Source of the DNA: Zygnema cylindricum
Lineage: Eukaryota; Streptophyta; Zygnematophyceae; Zygnematales; Zygnemataceae
NCBI GenBank assembly: GCA_037447655.1
Contig: JBBHKE010002290.1
Span: forward strand, 290,744 to 354,743
Length of the DNA: 64,000 bases
Direction of reading: 5' to 3'
Each line of letters begins with the position of its first letter. The first letter of the stretch is position 1. Both the position numbers and the translations under genes were made by a program. The notes beneath the pieces were generated by a model. That model was not told the origin of the DNA. It ran no database searches and saw only the letters and a list, made by a program, of their open reading frames with translations. Positions 23,160 to 35,600 of this stretch are shown piece after piece.

Positions 23160-23466
23160 TTGTTAGTGGACAATTCTGGTCCAAACACTTAGATTTTTGT
23201 TAGTAGGGTGTCTGGTGAACCATGTACATACGTTTTAGATGTTTTCTAGATCTTTTAGATGTTTTCTAGATCTTTTGAGTATTAAGTTCAATCAGAATTG
23301 ATCAATTCAATACAGAATGTACATTCTACACAGAGTTTAAGGAAATGAGAGCACTAAGTGCACTTTAAGGTGTTTTTCTGTTCTATTGTCTTTATTTTGG
23401 CTGTGGTATATGTTTGTCTGGTTGTAAGACCTCTCTCACTTAAAGTTACATATCTTACAACATAGA
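23160..23466 (+). repeat. Possible 5' LTR of copia-2
   Basis: The segment starts TGTTAGTGGACAATTC after a TATATATA stretch and ends around CATATCTTACA, shortly before the gag start at 23510. A 20-bp direct duplication (TTTTAGATGTTTTCTAGATC) lies at 23237-23276. No partner LTR is present, so the boundaries are guesses from TG...CA ends. Confidence 0.4.
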
Positions 23467-23509
23467 TATAGTCAAATAGGTATTTCTTTTTGGGTTTGCT
23501 TCTGTTGTC

Positions 23510-25960
23510 ATGTCTACTAATGGCTCAGTCCCTGCTGGTGTAAGTGTGACGCCTAGTGGGAGTGGAACACAGCCAAGTCAGAATGCTCATGACCTTCAAC
23601 AGGTTACGGGCCCACCGCCCAAATTGCATATTTTTGATGGAACTAACTTCTTATATTGGGAAGATATGCTGAGCTCATATTTCGAGGAGAGGGACTTGTC
23701 ATCCATTGTGGAAGGAACTGGCGATGAGACGGCAGCGGATTGGAGAAAAAAGAATCTCCACTGCCTCAACGTCTTAAAACAGGCAATGACAAAAGATTTG
23801 GTAATGTCGTATCTTGATTTGAAGAAAGCTTGTGAAGTTTGGTTTAGCGTACGTGCTATGTATGTTCAGCTAGATGTTACTGTGCAGAATAACATAGCCA
23901 CTCAGATCTTTGAGTTTAAGTATTCAGGAGGTAGTATGTCAGATCATTGTCATGCTATGAAAAGGTTGTTCCTTCAGAGTACAAGTGCAGGTGGGGACTT
24001 TTCACCACCTCAACAGGCTATGTTATTGATGAGAACTTTACCAGATGAGTATAAGGGAGCCATGGATAGGCTTAGGGCTCTTCCACAACGTCAGTGGAAC
24101 ATAGCATTAGCAATTCAGTTTATTTTGAGTGAAGAAGCTAACCAGATTTCACAAAGAGGTACACCGTGAATCGATATTGGCATAATGGACGCTATTTAAG
24201 GTACCTTTTTTTTTTTTAATTCTCAAATAGAATTATCCACACTATTTAAAAAAACCTAATTCCTAATTAGAATAAACGATTTCGTTGAAAATTTCCAAAT
24301 TCTCAATTAGCGTAAATGACGGTAATTGTTCCTACACGCTAAAGAAACCTTTACGCGAATAACGATTCACGGTGTAGTAGTAAGTCTGTTTAGGCACTAG
24401 CTAACCAGTTTTCAGATTCTAAGATTGGCAGTGGCAGTGGTAGTGGCAGTGGTAGAGGTAGTGGTCCTAGAAGGTCACCTTTGACATGCTATTACTGTGA
24501 TGAAAACGGCCATGTTTTCAAGATGTGTCATGCCTACAAGAGAGCTAAAGCTACAGGAAACTTTCGCTCTGGTTGGGACGAAAGCCGAGTTCCATCTACG
24601 TCAAATGGACGCCCAACAACACTTTCTAATGCACTTCAAGAGGAGGATGTGAGCAGATTTCCCGATAACAGCGAAAAGAAATACTTTGCGATGGCACAAG
24701 CAACGGAAGGCGTGGAGGAAGACGAATGGATTATGGACTCCAGCGCATCTGCCCACATGTGCCGCAATCGCCATCTATTTGAGAGTCTTTAATCTATTAC
24801 ACCCATCAAAGTTTATTTTAGTGATGATACCTTTGTTGAGTCAAAAGCAAAGGGGAGGGTGTCACTTATGTTGAATGTAGAGGGAAAACCTGTGAAAAGG
24901 GTCTTGGAAGATGTGTTGCATGTACCAACTTTTAAAAGAATTTTTTTCTCTACGTCAGTGGTAGAAAAGAAGGGTTTTAAAACTATATCTGAGAATGGGA
25001 AGAAAGCAGTGAGTAAGAATGGGAAAATAGCTGCAGAGGGATTTGCTGGTGGAAACAATTTGTATCGGTTGAGTCTTGCAAATGGTAATGACAATGATGT
25101 TATGTACTCAAGTGTAATCAGTGATTGTGATTTATCGCATAAACGTTTAGGACATGTGAATTATGATAGATTAGATAAGAAGGTTAATCAAAAAATGGTG
25201 GAAGGTGTAAAAATTAGTCAAAAACCAGCATCAAATGTATGTGATGGTTGTGCAATGGGAAAAATCCATAAGTTGCCTTTCCCTTCACAAACTGATCATA
25301 GAAGTAGCAGGGTGCTAGAACTAATTTATTCTGATGTATGGGGGCCATCTAGATACCCATCTGTGGGAGGGGTTAAATTTATGCTTTCTTTTACGGATGA
25401 CTATAGTAGGTTTACTACAGTTTATTTTTTGAAAAGTAAGGATGAAGTTTTTGCAAAATTTAAAGAGTATAAGGCTTGGGTTGAAAATTTGCATGAGAGA
25501 AAGAGAGCATGGTTCAGATCTGATAATGGAGGGGAGTACATTTCTAATGAGTTTGCAGAATTCTTAAAATTGCATGGAATATCACGTCAGCTTACTGTTC
25601 CTGTGCTAGGACAATGATGGCTGATATGGACATAGATTACAAGTTTTGGGCAGAGGCTATGAATTGTGCAGCTTATGTGAGAAACAGGTTAGAAACAAGG
25701 GCAGTAAAAGATAAAACTCCCTATGAAATGTGGACAGGACACAAACCAGATGTAAGTCACTTCAAAGTTTTTGGAAGTAAGATTTTTATGCTAGATAATG
25801 ATCTGCAGAAATGGAAGTTAGAACCAAAAGGTATACCAGGGCTATTTCTAAGGTATGATGATCATGCCAAAGGTTATAGAGTGTATGACACTAAGAGAAA
25901 TAGAGTTGTGGTAGCCAGAAACATTATTGTGAAGGATGAAGGAAAAGGAGTAGATGTATT
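23510..25960 (+). pseudogene. Copia relic (copia-2): gag, protease, integrase
   Basis: Gag starts at ATG 23510 (GPPPKLHIFDGTNFLYWEDM, a UBN2-type gag start). It is interrupted by a 213-bp MITE at 24162-24374 and then continues to a CCHC knuckle at 24487-24528 (CYYCDENGHVFKMC). In-frame stops occur near 24391 (TAG) and 24791 (TAA); the homologous copy on the minus strand has Gln at the second, so CAA to TAA. Protease is WIMDSSASAHMC (DSG changed to DSS). Integrase follows (CDGCAMGKIHKLPF, ELIYSDVWGP, RSDNGGEY). A 55-bp deletion at about 25602, relative to the minus-strand copy, removes the conserved E region and shifts the frame. The element stops abruptly at 25960, where the copia-3 LTR begins; RT and RNase H are absent. 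Confidence 0.85.
24160..24376. mobile_element. Tc1/mariner-like MITE (213 bp) in copia-2 gag
   Basis: The insert 24162-24374 begins CACCGTGAATCG and ends CGATTCACGGTG, flanked by TA on both sides (24160-24161 and 24375-24376). Excising it with one TA rejoins the gag codons in frame (QRG then SSKS). TA duplication and perfect 12-bp TIRs indicate a Tc1/mariner-type non-autonomous element. Partial relatives lie at 4786, 18914 and 19375-19526. Confidence 0.8.
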
Positions 25961-27076
25961 TGTTGAAAAATGGTATTTTATATTTTATCTTTTTGGGTCC
26001 TGCATTTCTCATACTTGTCGTAGTCACTGAGAATTGACTGGCAGCCATGTCTACCTTAGACAGATGAGAAGATACGACATGAGATATGGCTCCTGCAAAA
26101 GTAACATTGCCACAAACTGGATTTGATCCTGTAGCCTGCGGCGAAGAATCGTACGGCCTAGGCATCCGCCTTATCCGTTAGGTCTTGATGAAACATAACA
26201 TATTTTATATTTGATATTAATTTAACGTTATATCTACCGCATATTTCATTTAACATCATACGAAACGAAACGCTACATGGAACGTGTGGTACCGCACGAA
26301 ACGTAGTACCGCACGAAATTAATGAAACAAACATTTAACTTTCAACGGACGAAATTAAATGTTGCGATCGACGGTTCACAAAGCGAGAACGAATTTCACG
26401 CGGTCAACACGGAATGTTGACCGTCGAAATTCAACGGTCAACACGGATCATTGACCGGTGAAATTCAACGGTCAACATTTATTCGGCGCGCCGTCAAATC
26501 CAACGACTGAAATCGGTCGCCGTAAAAGAACGGACGGCACGCATGAGTGCCGATATGCCGGAAAACCTATCTGGGAGAAGTTTGGCGAAATGGGAGGAAA
26601 ACGACACGTGGCATCATCCTATTGGATGCCGGAAGAGAAAAAGGACAGAATGACGTTGACCTATAAGCCACGTGGCAGACCGGGAGAGGTGACGAATATT
26701 TCCGTACATAAAGTACGGCGGCTTCTGTACTTTGCATGTACGATAATTAGGGTACTCATTTTTGATTGGTTTAGAATTGCTATTAGGAGTTTTTCAAGAC
26801 TTAGAAAAATATTGAAAAGTCCTCTCTCTCCCAGAGGCCATCTGTACAAATAAGCTGTCTTTGAACAGCCATAACTTTATGCTCAGGTGAGCAAATTCAG
26901 TGATTCTTTTTGCAACGGACTCAGGGGAGTCCAGGCTACACAGGGGTGTAGTCAGTCATAGTTTTTGCGTCCCAGGGTGGGACTTATTTATTGTCAAACT
27001 CAAAAGTGCATATACTATCCTAGAGGCTTCACATAAGCTGGACATTCTGTGTACCAATGGAGGTCACAGAATTACA
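25961..27076 (+). repeat. 5' LTR of copia-3
   Basis: Starts TGTTGAAAAATGGTATTTT and runs to CACAGAATTACA. It contains an antisense tRNA-like module (26111-26185), several CACGTGG words and TATAAG at 26663. It differs from the right copy by scattered substitutions and a few short indels. Confidence 0.8.
26111..26185 (-). repeat. tRNA-derived (SINE-like) module in the 5' LTR
   Basis: Read on the minus strand it runs AGACCTAACGGATAAGGCGG, then a variable arm, then a stem-loop of the form ACAGGATCAAATCC. This follows the D-arm plus T-arm spacing of an arginine-type tRNA (CCTAATGGATAAGGCG ... GGTTCGAATCC) with a decayed B box. It is not a functional tRNA because the acceptor stem and anticodon arm do not pair clearly. 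The corresponding segment in the right LTR is 31684-31758. Confidence 0.45.
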
Positions 27077-30000
27077 GGTTATGGGCCCACCCTCTAGGGT
27101 GCCCATTTTTAATGGAACAGGGTTCATTTATTGGGAAACCATGATGAGGGGTGCATTAATTGAAAAACGACTATGGGGCATTGTGAGTGGCCGTGTGCGT
27201 CGGCCATCAGCTAAATTGGGAGTTCCACCAGGGTTTGGAGGATCTCGGTTCACTGGAGGATCTGCAGGGGCAGAGGGGGTGGAGGATGTTGCAGAAAGCA
27301 CCATGTCGGACAAAGGGAAGGAGAAAATCACACCGATGGCTAGTGGATCGGCTCCAGTAGCACCTGTTCAGAAAACAGAGGCGAATGATACTGAAATCTG
27401 GGATTTCAACAATACCGTGGCGACTCATTATATTCTTGGGCGTCTCACTCAAGGAGTGGCTACACCTCATCTTCATGTGCAGAGGGCAGACGAGCTGTGG
27501 GAAGCTCTTGTCGACATTTACAAGAGCAGTACGATTCAGCAGCAAAAGCTGGCAGATCAGAAGGTACAGGCATATGTGTACAAAGGGGGAAAAATGTTAG
27601 ATTTCTGTAATGATTTGGCTGGGTTATTCATGGAGTTAGAAAGTGCAGGGAAAAGGGAGACCGAGAAAGAGAAGGTGAACACTTTGCTAATGAAACTCCC
27701 AGATGATTATGAGAACATTGTTAACAGGGTCCAGGATTTGTCAGATCATCTTTGGATCTGGAATTCTGTTGTGGGGATGATTTTGGTTCGGGAAAACACA
27801 ATTGAGATTCGTAAGGGAGGAAAGAGTGTTCAAGCATTGGCTACTAGTACTGACTGGGGGGATAAGGATTCCAAGAAACCTTATGGGAACTTTGGTGGAG
27901 GAGGAAGAAGAAACCATGACGGATCTGGACTAAGGGCTCCGAAGGGGCTTTGCCACTTCTGTAAGAAGCTAGGACACTACATGGCGGACTGCACTAAGTT
28001 GACGGAGCTGAGATTGAAGGAGGAATTGATTGGAAAACCAGCCGGAAGAAAAAAGAAGGCGTTCATTGCGACATAAGTCGTGGAAGAGGATGTCGATGAT
28101 GACGATGGAGAACTTATTCTCAATGAGGAGTTGGAAGTGAAAGGTGAGCTGGAGATTCCAAGAAGGCAAAAGTGTGCTTTTGGTGGAGTGAAAGAAGCTC
28201 CTGAAGAAGGATGGATCATTGATTCAGGAGCCTCCATACATATGTGTAGAGAAAAACCATTGTTTACCAAAATGAGAAAGATCCCTACTGTAGAGATAGA
28301 GTATGGGGATGGGAGGATAGTGACCACTAATTCAGTGGGATCAGTAGATCTGAGGGTCCTAGTTGATGGAAAGACATCCATAGTCACTTTCTCTGATGTT
28401 CTTTTTATTCCGGAGTTGAACAAAAATCTTATCTCTACGTCGGTCTTAGATGATAAGGGCTTTGAGACTAGTACTAAGAAAGGAGTCTTTGTTGCTAGCT
28501 ATGAGAATGAAGTGTACTTCACAGCTGAAAAGGGTAGCCAAGGAATGTTTAGGCTGAATTTGAGTAATGGAAAGACGGGAGTTTACTATGCTGGTGTAAG
28601 TGATTTGATGATGTGGCATAAAAGATTGGGACATGTGCATCTAGATAGATTGAAAGAAATGAAGAAAATGGGTGTAGTTGAGGGAATACATTTTGGGGAT
28701 AATGAGACTTTGGATGATTGTAGTGGGTGTGCACAAGGAAAAGCCCACAGATTGCCTTTTCCAAAGGTCGCAACATACAAGGGTGAAAAGGTTTTAGATT
28801 TGGTTCATAGTGACATATGGGGACCGGCCAAAGTGCCATCAGTTGGAGGGAAAAGATTTATGCTTACTATCACGGATGATTGGTCTAGATACTCTAGAGT
28901 ATATTTCTTGAAAAATAAGTCAGAGGCTTCGGATTATTTTAAGCAGTATAAAGCATGGAGTGAAAAGCTTCATGAGACACCTATAAAAAGAGTGAGGAGT
29001 GATAATGGGGGGGAATTCACTTCTAATGAGTTTGAGGATTATTTGAAAGAGGAAGGGGTTCAACACCAAAAGACTGTCCCAAAGAATCCAAAACAAAACG
29101 GTGTAGCCAAGAGACTAAATCGGACTCTAAGTGATAGTGCCCGTAGTATGTTGACGGATAAAAAGATAAGGAAAAGTTTTTGGGCAGAAGCTATGAATTG
29201 TGCTAACTATCTCAAAAATAGAGTCCTTACCTCGGCTATAAAAGGCCAAACACCTTATGAAAGATGGACCGGAAGAAAACCTAATATTTCACACTTAAAG
29301 GTGTTTGGAAGTCAAGTGTTTAGTCTAAACACAGAAAAATCTGATTGGAAGTTAGGTACTAGAGGAAAGTCGGGATACTTACTTGGGTATGATGAAAATA
29401 TAAAGGGATATAGAGTTTATGATCTCGGAAGAGAAGACATAATTTTAGTAAAACACTTGGTAGTTATGAATGAGGGAAAGTCCATAGATCCCTTTAAGTA
29501 CACCAAATCGGTGAGGATTAGAATTGAATCCGAAAATGAATTAGATTCAGATTCTTCTAATTGGACTCCGATTCAGCCTGACCTTGCATAGAAAGAGGAA
29601 AAACTGATCGAGAGTGACTCTCTCTTGGAGCCACAACATCCGGTTCAAACCGAGGAAGAAAACGAGGAAAGACTAGGAATGGACGATGAACGGCCGGAGA
29701 TGGACTCCACGGATAGGGAAGAAGGTGAAGTTGTTCGGAGAAACCCAAGATTACCCTCTATCCCAGTGTCGGAGTTTGAAGGAGGAAGAAGAAGCAGCAA
29801 GAGACTTCGAGAGAGACAAGTGAACAACAAGGTAACTAAGCTGTCACATTTGAGCGAACCCCAGACTTACTCGGAAGCAGTTAATAGTCCAGAAGGTGAT
29901 AGATGGGTGACAGCTATTAATGATGAGATGGCTTCCATTATGGAAGCAAACACATGGGAGTTGGTGGATTGTCCTCCAGATAGAAAGCCGATAGGATGCA

Positions 30001-31157
30001 AGTGGGTATTTAAGTTAAAGCTCAATCCAGATAACACTATCGAGCGATACAAGGCCAGATTAGTGGCAAAGGGGTTCACACAGAAGGAGGGGATCGATTA
30101 TGAGGAGACTTTTGCTCCGGTTGTTAGATTTCCCTCCGTCCGGATTTTACTCAGTCTCGCGGCAGCGGAAGACATGGAAGTGCATCAGATGGACATAAAA
30201 ACCGCTTTCTTACACGGAGAATTGGAAGAAGAGATCTTCATGCGACAACCGGAAGGATTTGTGGAGAAAGGAGAGGAAAGCAAGGTGTGCAGATTGATAA
30301 AGTCCCTTTATGGACTAAAGCAAGCTCCACGCCAATGGAACAAAAAGCTGGACGAGTTTTTGACGAGTTTGGGATATATTCGAATCAGTTCGGATCATTC
30401 TATCTACTTATTTGAGGACGAGGAAGGTATAATTTTCATTGCCATATACGTTGATGATTTGCTTGTTTTGAGTAAATCAATGGAGAAAATTAACAGATTG
30501 AAAAAGGATCTAAAAGGTAGATTTGAAATGAAAGATCTAGGAGAGGCAAAGTACATCTTGGGAATTCAAATGGAGAGAGATAGAGAAAAGAAAACAATTA
30601 GACTAACTCAAAAGGAAGCAATTGGGAATATGCTTGAAAAATTTCAAATGGAAAAAGCAAATAGTTGTACGACTCCAATGGACTTAAAGAAGGGAAATGA
30701 GGGGAGCTCAGAAGAGGGAGTCTTGATCCTAGATAATGAGCTAGGACCTGAGGAAAGCAAGTTCATGCAAACTATTCCGTACAGACAGGTTGTCGGTAGT
30801 TTGATCTATTTTATGAACTGTACTCGTCCTGATATAGCTGCAGCTGTGGGAGTATTAAGTAGGAGTCTGAATGATCCTCGGAAGAAAGATTGGGAAGCAG
30901 CCAAAAGGGTCATGCGATACTTGATAGGAACGAGAGATCTATGGTTGCATTTGGGAGGGGATAATACTAACATCACCACTTGGAGTGATGCTAGTTATGG
31001 GGATGCTCCGATGAGGAGGTGTACTTCTGGATATGTGTTGTATGTTGGGAATGGGGCTTGTTGTTGGAGCAGTAAGCAACAAAAGGTGATTACTCAGTCC
31101 ACCATGGAGGCTGAGTATATGGCCTCTTGTTCGGCTGTGAAAGAATTGATGTGGGTA
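27057..31157 (+). pseudogene. copia-3 polyprotein: gag, protease, integrase, RT (two stops)
   Basis: One reading frame runs from ATG 27057 to about 31157 and is broken only by TAA 28074-28076 and TAG 29589-29591. Gag (27057-28073) has GPPSRVPIFNGTGFIYWETM and a CCHC knuckle (CHFCKKLGHYMADC). Protease follows (WIIDSGASIHMC, intact DSGA). Integrase has the HHCC region (HKRLGHVHLDRL ... CSGCAQGKAHRLPF) and DD(35)E region (SDIWGP, RSDNGGEF, NGVAKRLNRTL, where the usual E is K). RT (from about 29850) has KARLVAKGFTQKEGIDYEET, the intact YVDDLLVLS box and RNase H up to STMEAEYMASCS. After KELMW at about 31155 the frame enters an inverted copy of integrase sequence. Both stops could come from CAA and CAG by C-to-T. 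Confidence 0.9.
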
Positions 31158-31488
31158 AAACCTTTTCACCCTTGTATGTTGCGACCTTTGGAAAAGGCAA
31201 TCTGTGGGCTTTTCCTTGTGCACACCCACTACAATCATCCAAAGTCTCATTATCCCCAAAATGTATTCCCTCAACTACACCCATTTCTTCATTTTTTTCA
31301 ATCTATCTAGATGCACATGTCCCAATCTTTTATGCCACATCATCAAATCACTTACACCAGCATAGTAAACTCCCGTCTTTCAATTACTCAAATTCAGCCA
31401 AAACATTCCTTGGCTACCCTTTTCAGCTGTAAAGTACACTTCATTCTCATAGCTAGCAACAGAGACTCATTTCTTAGTACTAGTCTCA
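31155..31488 (-). repeat. Inverted copy of copia-3 integrase segment
   Basis: Positions 31155-31488 are the reverse complement of about 28459-28795 of the same element (HKRLGHVHL to GKAHRLPF region) with few mismatches. They replace the end of RNase H. The arms are about 335 bp and the loop about 2.36 kb, so a transcript would fold into a long hairpin. Confidence 0.9.
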
Positions 31489-31522
31489 AAGAGAAATGGG
31501 ACTGAAAGAAAACATAGACTAG

Positions 31523-31535
31523 AAAATAAGGGGAG
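31523..31535 (+). promoter_or_regulatory. Polypurine tract of copia-3
   Basis: AAAATAAGGGGAG lies immediately before the TGTTG start of the 3' LTR, as expected for the plus-strand primer. Confidence 0.7.
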
Positions 31536-32646
31536 TGTTGAAAAATGGTATTTTATATTTTATCTTTTTGGGTCCTGCATTTCTCATACTTGTCGTAGTC
31601 ACTGAGAATTGACTGGCAGCTATGTCTGCCTTAGACAGATGAGAAGATAGACATGAGATATGGCTCCTGCAAAAGTAACATTGCCACAGACAGGATTTGA
31701 TCCTGTAACCTACGAGAAGAACCGTACGGCCTAGGCACCCGCCTTATCCGTTAGGTCTTGATGAAACGTAACGTACATTGTATTTGATATTGATTTAAAG
31801 TTATATCTACCCCATATTCCATTTAACATACTACGAAACGAAACGCTACATGGAACGTGTGGTACCGCACGAAATGCAGTATCGCACGAAATTAATGAAA
31901 CAAACATTTAATTTTCAACGGACGAAATTAAATGTTGCGATCGACGGTTCACAAAGCGAGAACGAATTTCACGCGGCCAACACGGAATGTTGACCGTCGA
32001 AATTCAACGGTCAACACGGAACATTGACCGGTGAAATTCAACGGTCAACATTTATTGGGCGCGCCGTCAAATCCAACGGCTGAAATCGGTCGCCGTAAAA
32101 GAACGGACGGCACGCATGAGTGCCGATATGCCGAAAAACCTACTTGGAGAAGCTCGGCGAAATGAGAGGAAACGACACGTGGCATCATCCTATTGGATAC
32201 CGGAAGAGAAAAAAGACAAAATGACGTTGAACTATAAGCCACGTGGCAGACCGAAGTGGTGCCGAATATTTCCGTACATAAAGTACGGCGCCTTCTGTAC
32301 TTTGTATGTACGATAATTAGGGTACTCGTTTTTGATTGGTTTAGAATTGCTATTAGGAGTTTTTCCGGACTTAGAAAAATATTGAAAAGTCCTCTCTCTC
32401 TTAGAGGCCATCTGTGCAAATATGCTATCTTTGAACAACCATAACTTAATGCTCAGGTGAGCAAATTCAGTGATTCTTTTTGCAACGGACTCAGGGGAGT
32501 CCAAGCTACACAAGGGTGTAGTCAGTCGTAGTTTTTGCGTCCCAGGGTGGGACTTATTTATTGTCAAACTCAAAAGTGCATATATTATCCTAGAGGCTTC
32601 ACATAAGCTGGACATTCTGTGTACCAATGGAGGTCACAAAATTACA
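31536..32646 (+). repeat. 3' LTR of copia-3
   Basis: Direct repeat of 25961-27076 ending CACAAAATTACA. Position 32647 onward is unrelated and belongs to copia-4 read on the minus strand. Confidence 0.8.
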
Positions 32647-35600
32647 CCGTGACCTTTTGAAGTTTACTACTCCAACTACAAGTTCCACTTCCAATCTGAA
32701 TAACATACCCAGTTGTAGACTTCCTACTAGGCACATCACCATAGCTAGCATCACTCTAAGTATTTGTGCTAACCTTGTCCCCTCTCAAAGTAAGCCAAAG
32801 ATTTCTGGTCCCAACAAGATATCTTAAGACCCTTTTTGTTGCCTCCCAATCTCTCTTTCATGGATTTTGTAGACTTCTACTCAACAGACCAACAACTGCA
32901 GCTATATCGGGCCTAGTGCAATTCATGAAGTAAATCAGACTTTCTACTACTTGTCTATAGGGTACTTGGGACATAGGTTTTTGCTCTTCTGCACAAAGTT
33001 CCTCATCTATTATGACTCCAAACTCATGCTCCATTTCTTCAATTTTTTGGTTATACTCCATAAAAATTGCACAACCTTTTGCATCAGCCAAGCTAAGTTT
33101 TTCCAACATGTTTCCTATCGCTTTTTTTTTAGTTAGCCTAATGATTTTTTTTTCTCTATCTCTTTCAACTTGTATGCAAAGGATATGTTTTGCCTCACCC
33201 AAATCTTTTATTTCAAATTGTGAATTAAGAGCATGTTTTACTCTAGCAAACCCTTCTTCGTTCCTACTAATTAGCAACAAATCATCAACATACACAGCAA
33301 TGTATATCACCTTATCAGGATTATCACCACACATCACATATACTGAATGATCTGAGTTAATTCTTGTAAATCCTAATCTTGTCAAGAGTCCAGCTTCCTC
33401 ATAACCCTCAGGCTGGTTCACATAAATGACCTCATCTAAATCACCATGCAAAAAGGCAGTTTTAACATCCATTTGATGGATGTCAAAATCCTCTATAGCA
33501 GCTAATGTAAGTAAGATGCGAACAGATGGAAACCTTACAAGCGGTGAAAATGTTTCTTCATAATATATCCCCTCGTTTTGATTATATCCCGTAGCAACCA
33601 AGCGAGCCTTATACTTGTCTATGGTATTATCTGGGTTCAATTTTAATTTAAACACCCATTTACTTCCAATAGCCTTTCTTCCTGGAGGAAGTTCCATCAG
33701 ATCCCAAGTTTGGGCATCCATGATGGACTTCATTTCCTCATTGATGGCTTCCACCCAATGTTCCCTTTCATTACTCGAAAAAGCTTCTTTTAATGTTAGA
33801 GGCTCTTCTATGTGTGTTGAATGAGCAAAGGCTACATTTTCTCCCCTGAGTCGTGCACTTCGCCTAACTCCACCTGGAAATTCTGATGCTGTTATAGATG
33901 GTTGTGTCCTCCTCCTTGATACATGTGATTCTTCTTGTGATTCAATTTCAGCTTGAGGTAGAGGAGATTCTGCAACTCTTTCGGGCATAACACTTCCTGT
34001 TTTTCTGGTGGAGAAGATGATTGCAAGTCACTTTGAGCTAATGTAGATGCATTTTCTATTATTTCCTTGAAAAACATGGGATTATCCGCTAAAAAGATAT
34101 AATCAACACTTGGATTTTTCTTTTCATCTCTACAATGACTAAATACATCTAATCCTTTTCCCTCATCCTTCATTATGATGTTTCTGGCTACCACAACTCT
34201 ATTTCTCTTAATGTCATATACTTTATAACCCTCGGCATGATCATCATACCCTAAAAATATGCGTGGTATGCCTTTTGGCTCTAATTTCCATTTTTGTGGA
34301 TCAATATCTAGCAAGAATATCTTACTTCCAAAAACTTTGAAGTGACTTACATCTTGTTTTTGTCCTGTCCACATCTCGTAAGGTGTTTTATCCTTTGCTG
34401 CCCTTGTTTCTAGCCTGTTTCTCACATAAGCTGCACAATTCATAGCCTTTGCCCAAAATTTGAAATCTATGTCCATATCAGCCATCATTGTCCTAGCACA
34501 CTCTGATATGGTCTTATTCATCCTCTCTGAAAAATGGTTTTGTTCTGGAGAATAAGGAACGGTTAGTTGACGTGAGATACCATGCAAATTTAGGATTTCT
34601 GCAATTTCATTAGAAATGTACTCCCCTCCATTATCAGATCTGAATCCCGCTATCTTTCTTTCATGCAAGTTTTCAACCCAAGCCTTATACTCCTTAAATT
34701 TTGAAAAAACTTCATTCTTACTTTTCAAAAAATAAACTGTAGTAAATCTACTATAGTTATCAGTAAAGGTAAGCATAAACTTAGCACCTCCCACAATGGA
34801 TACCAAGATGGCCCCCATACATCTGAATAAATTAGTTCTAGCACCTTGCTACTTCTATGATCAGTTTGCAAAGGGAAAGGCAATTTATGAATTTTTCCCA
34901 TTGCACAACCATCACATACATTTGATGCTGATTTTTGATTAATTTTTACACCTTCCACCATTTTTTGATTTACCATCTTTTCTAATCTATTATAATTCAC
35001 ATGTCCTAAACATTTATGCCCTAAATCATAATCACTGATTACACTTGAGTACATAACATCATTGTTATTATCATTTGCAAGATGAACCTATACAAATTGT
35101 TTCCTCCAGCAAATCCCTTTGCAGCTATTTTCCCATTCTTACTCACTGTTTTCTTTCCATTCTCAGATATAATTTTAAAACCTTTCTTTTCTACCACTGA
35201 CGTAGAGAAAAAAATTGTTTTAAAAGTTGGGACATGCAACACAACTTCCAAAACCCTTTTCACAGGTTTTCCCACTACGTTCAATATAAGTGACACCCTC
35301 CCCTTTGCTTTTGACTCAACAAAGGTATCATCACTAAAATATATTTTGATGGGTGAAAAAGATTGAATACCCTCAAATAGATGGAGATTGCGACACATGT
35401 GGGCAGATGCACCGGATTCCAAAATCCATTCGTCTTCCTCCACGCCTTCCGTTGCTTGTGCCATTGTAAATTATTTCTTTTCACTGTTGTCGAGAAAGCT
35501 GCTTATATCCTCCTCCTTAAGTTTGTTGAAAAGAGCACTTGGTCGTCCACCTGATTGAGAAGGAACCCGACTTTTTTCCCAACCAGAGCGAAAATTTCCT

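Larger units (their letters stand above)
25961..32646 (+). mobile_element. Ty1/Copia retrotransposon with 1.1 kb LTRs (copia-3)
   Basis: Near-identical direct repeats at 25961-27076 and 31536-32646 flank a gag-protease-integrase-RT frame, and a polypurine tract precedes the right repeat. The flanking 5-mers (GTATT and CCGTG) do not match, and the right flank is the broken RNase H of copia-4, so the locus is rearranged. The shared sequence runs about 20 bp into the gag start codon region. Either the true LTR ends a little earlier and the right repeat is followed by a stub of a second internal region, or the LTR overlaps gag. No initiator-Met-type primer site was found. Confidence 0.85.

Noticed and set aside
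26111-26185. Functional tRNA gene
   Set aside because: The D-arm and T-arm words are tRNA-like, but no complete acceptor or anticodon stem pairs and the B box is altered. It is reported only as a tRNA-derived module.
27057-28076. copia-3 gag as a deliberate separate ORF with programmed stop
   Set aside because: The stop lies in the same frame as protease, and similar C-to-T stops occur elsewhere in these elements, so mutation is the simpler explanation. It cannot be excluded without other copies.
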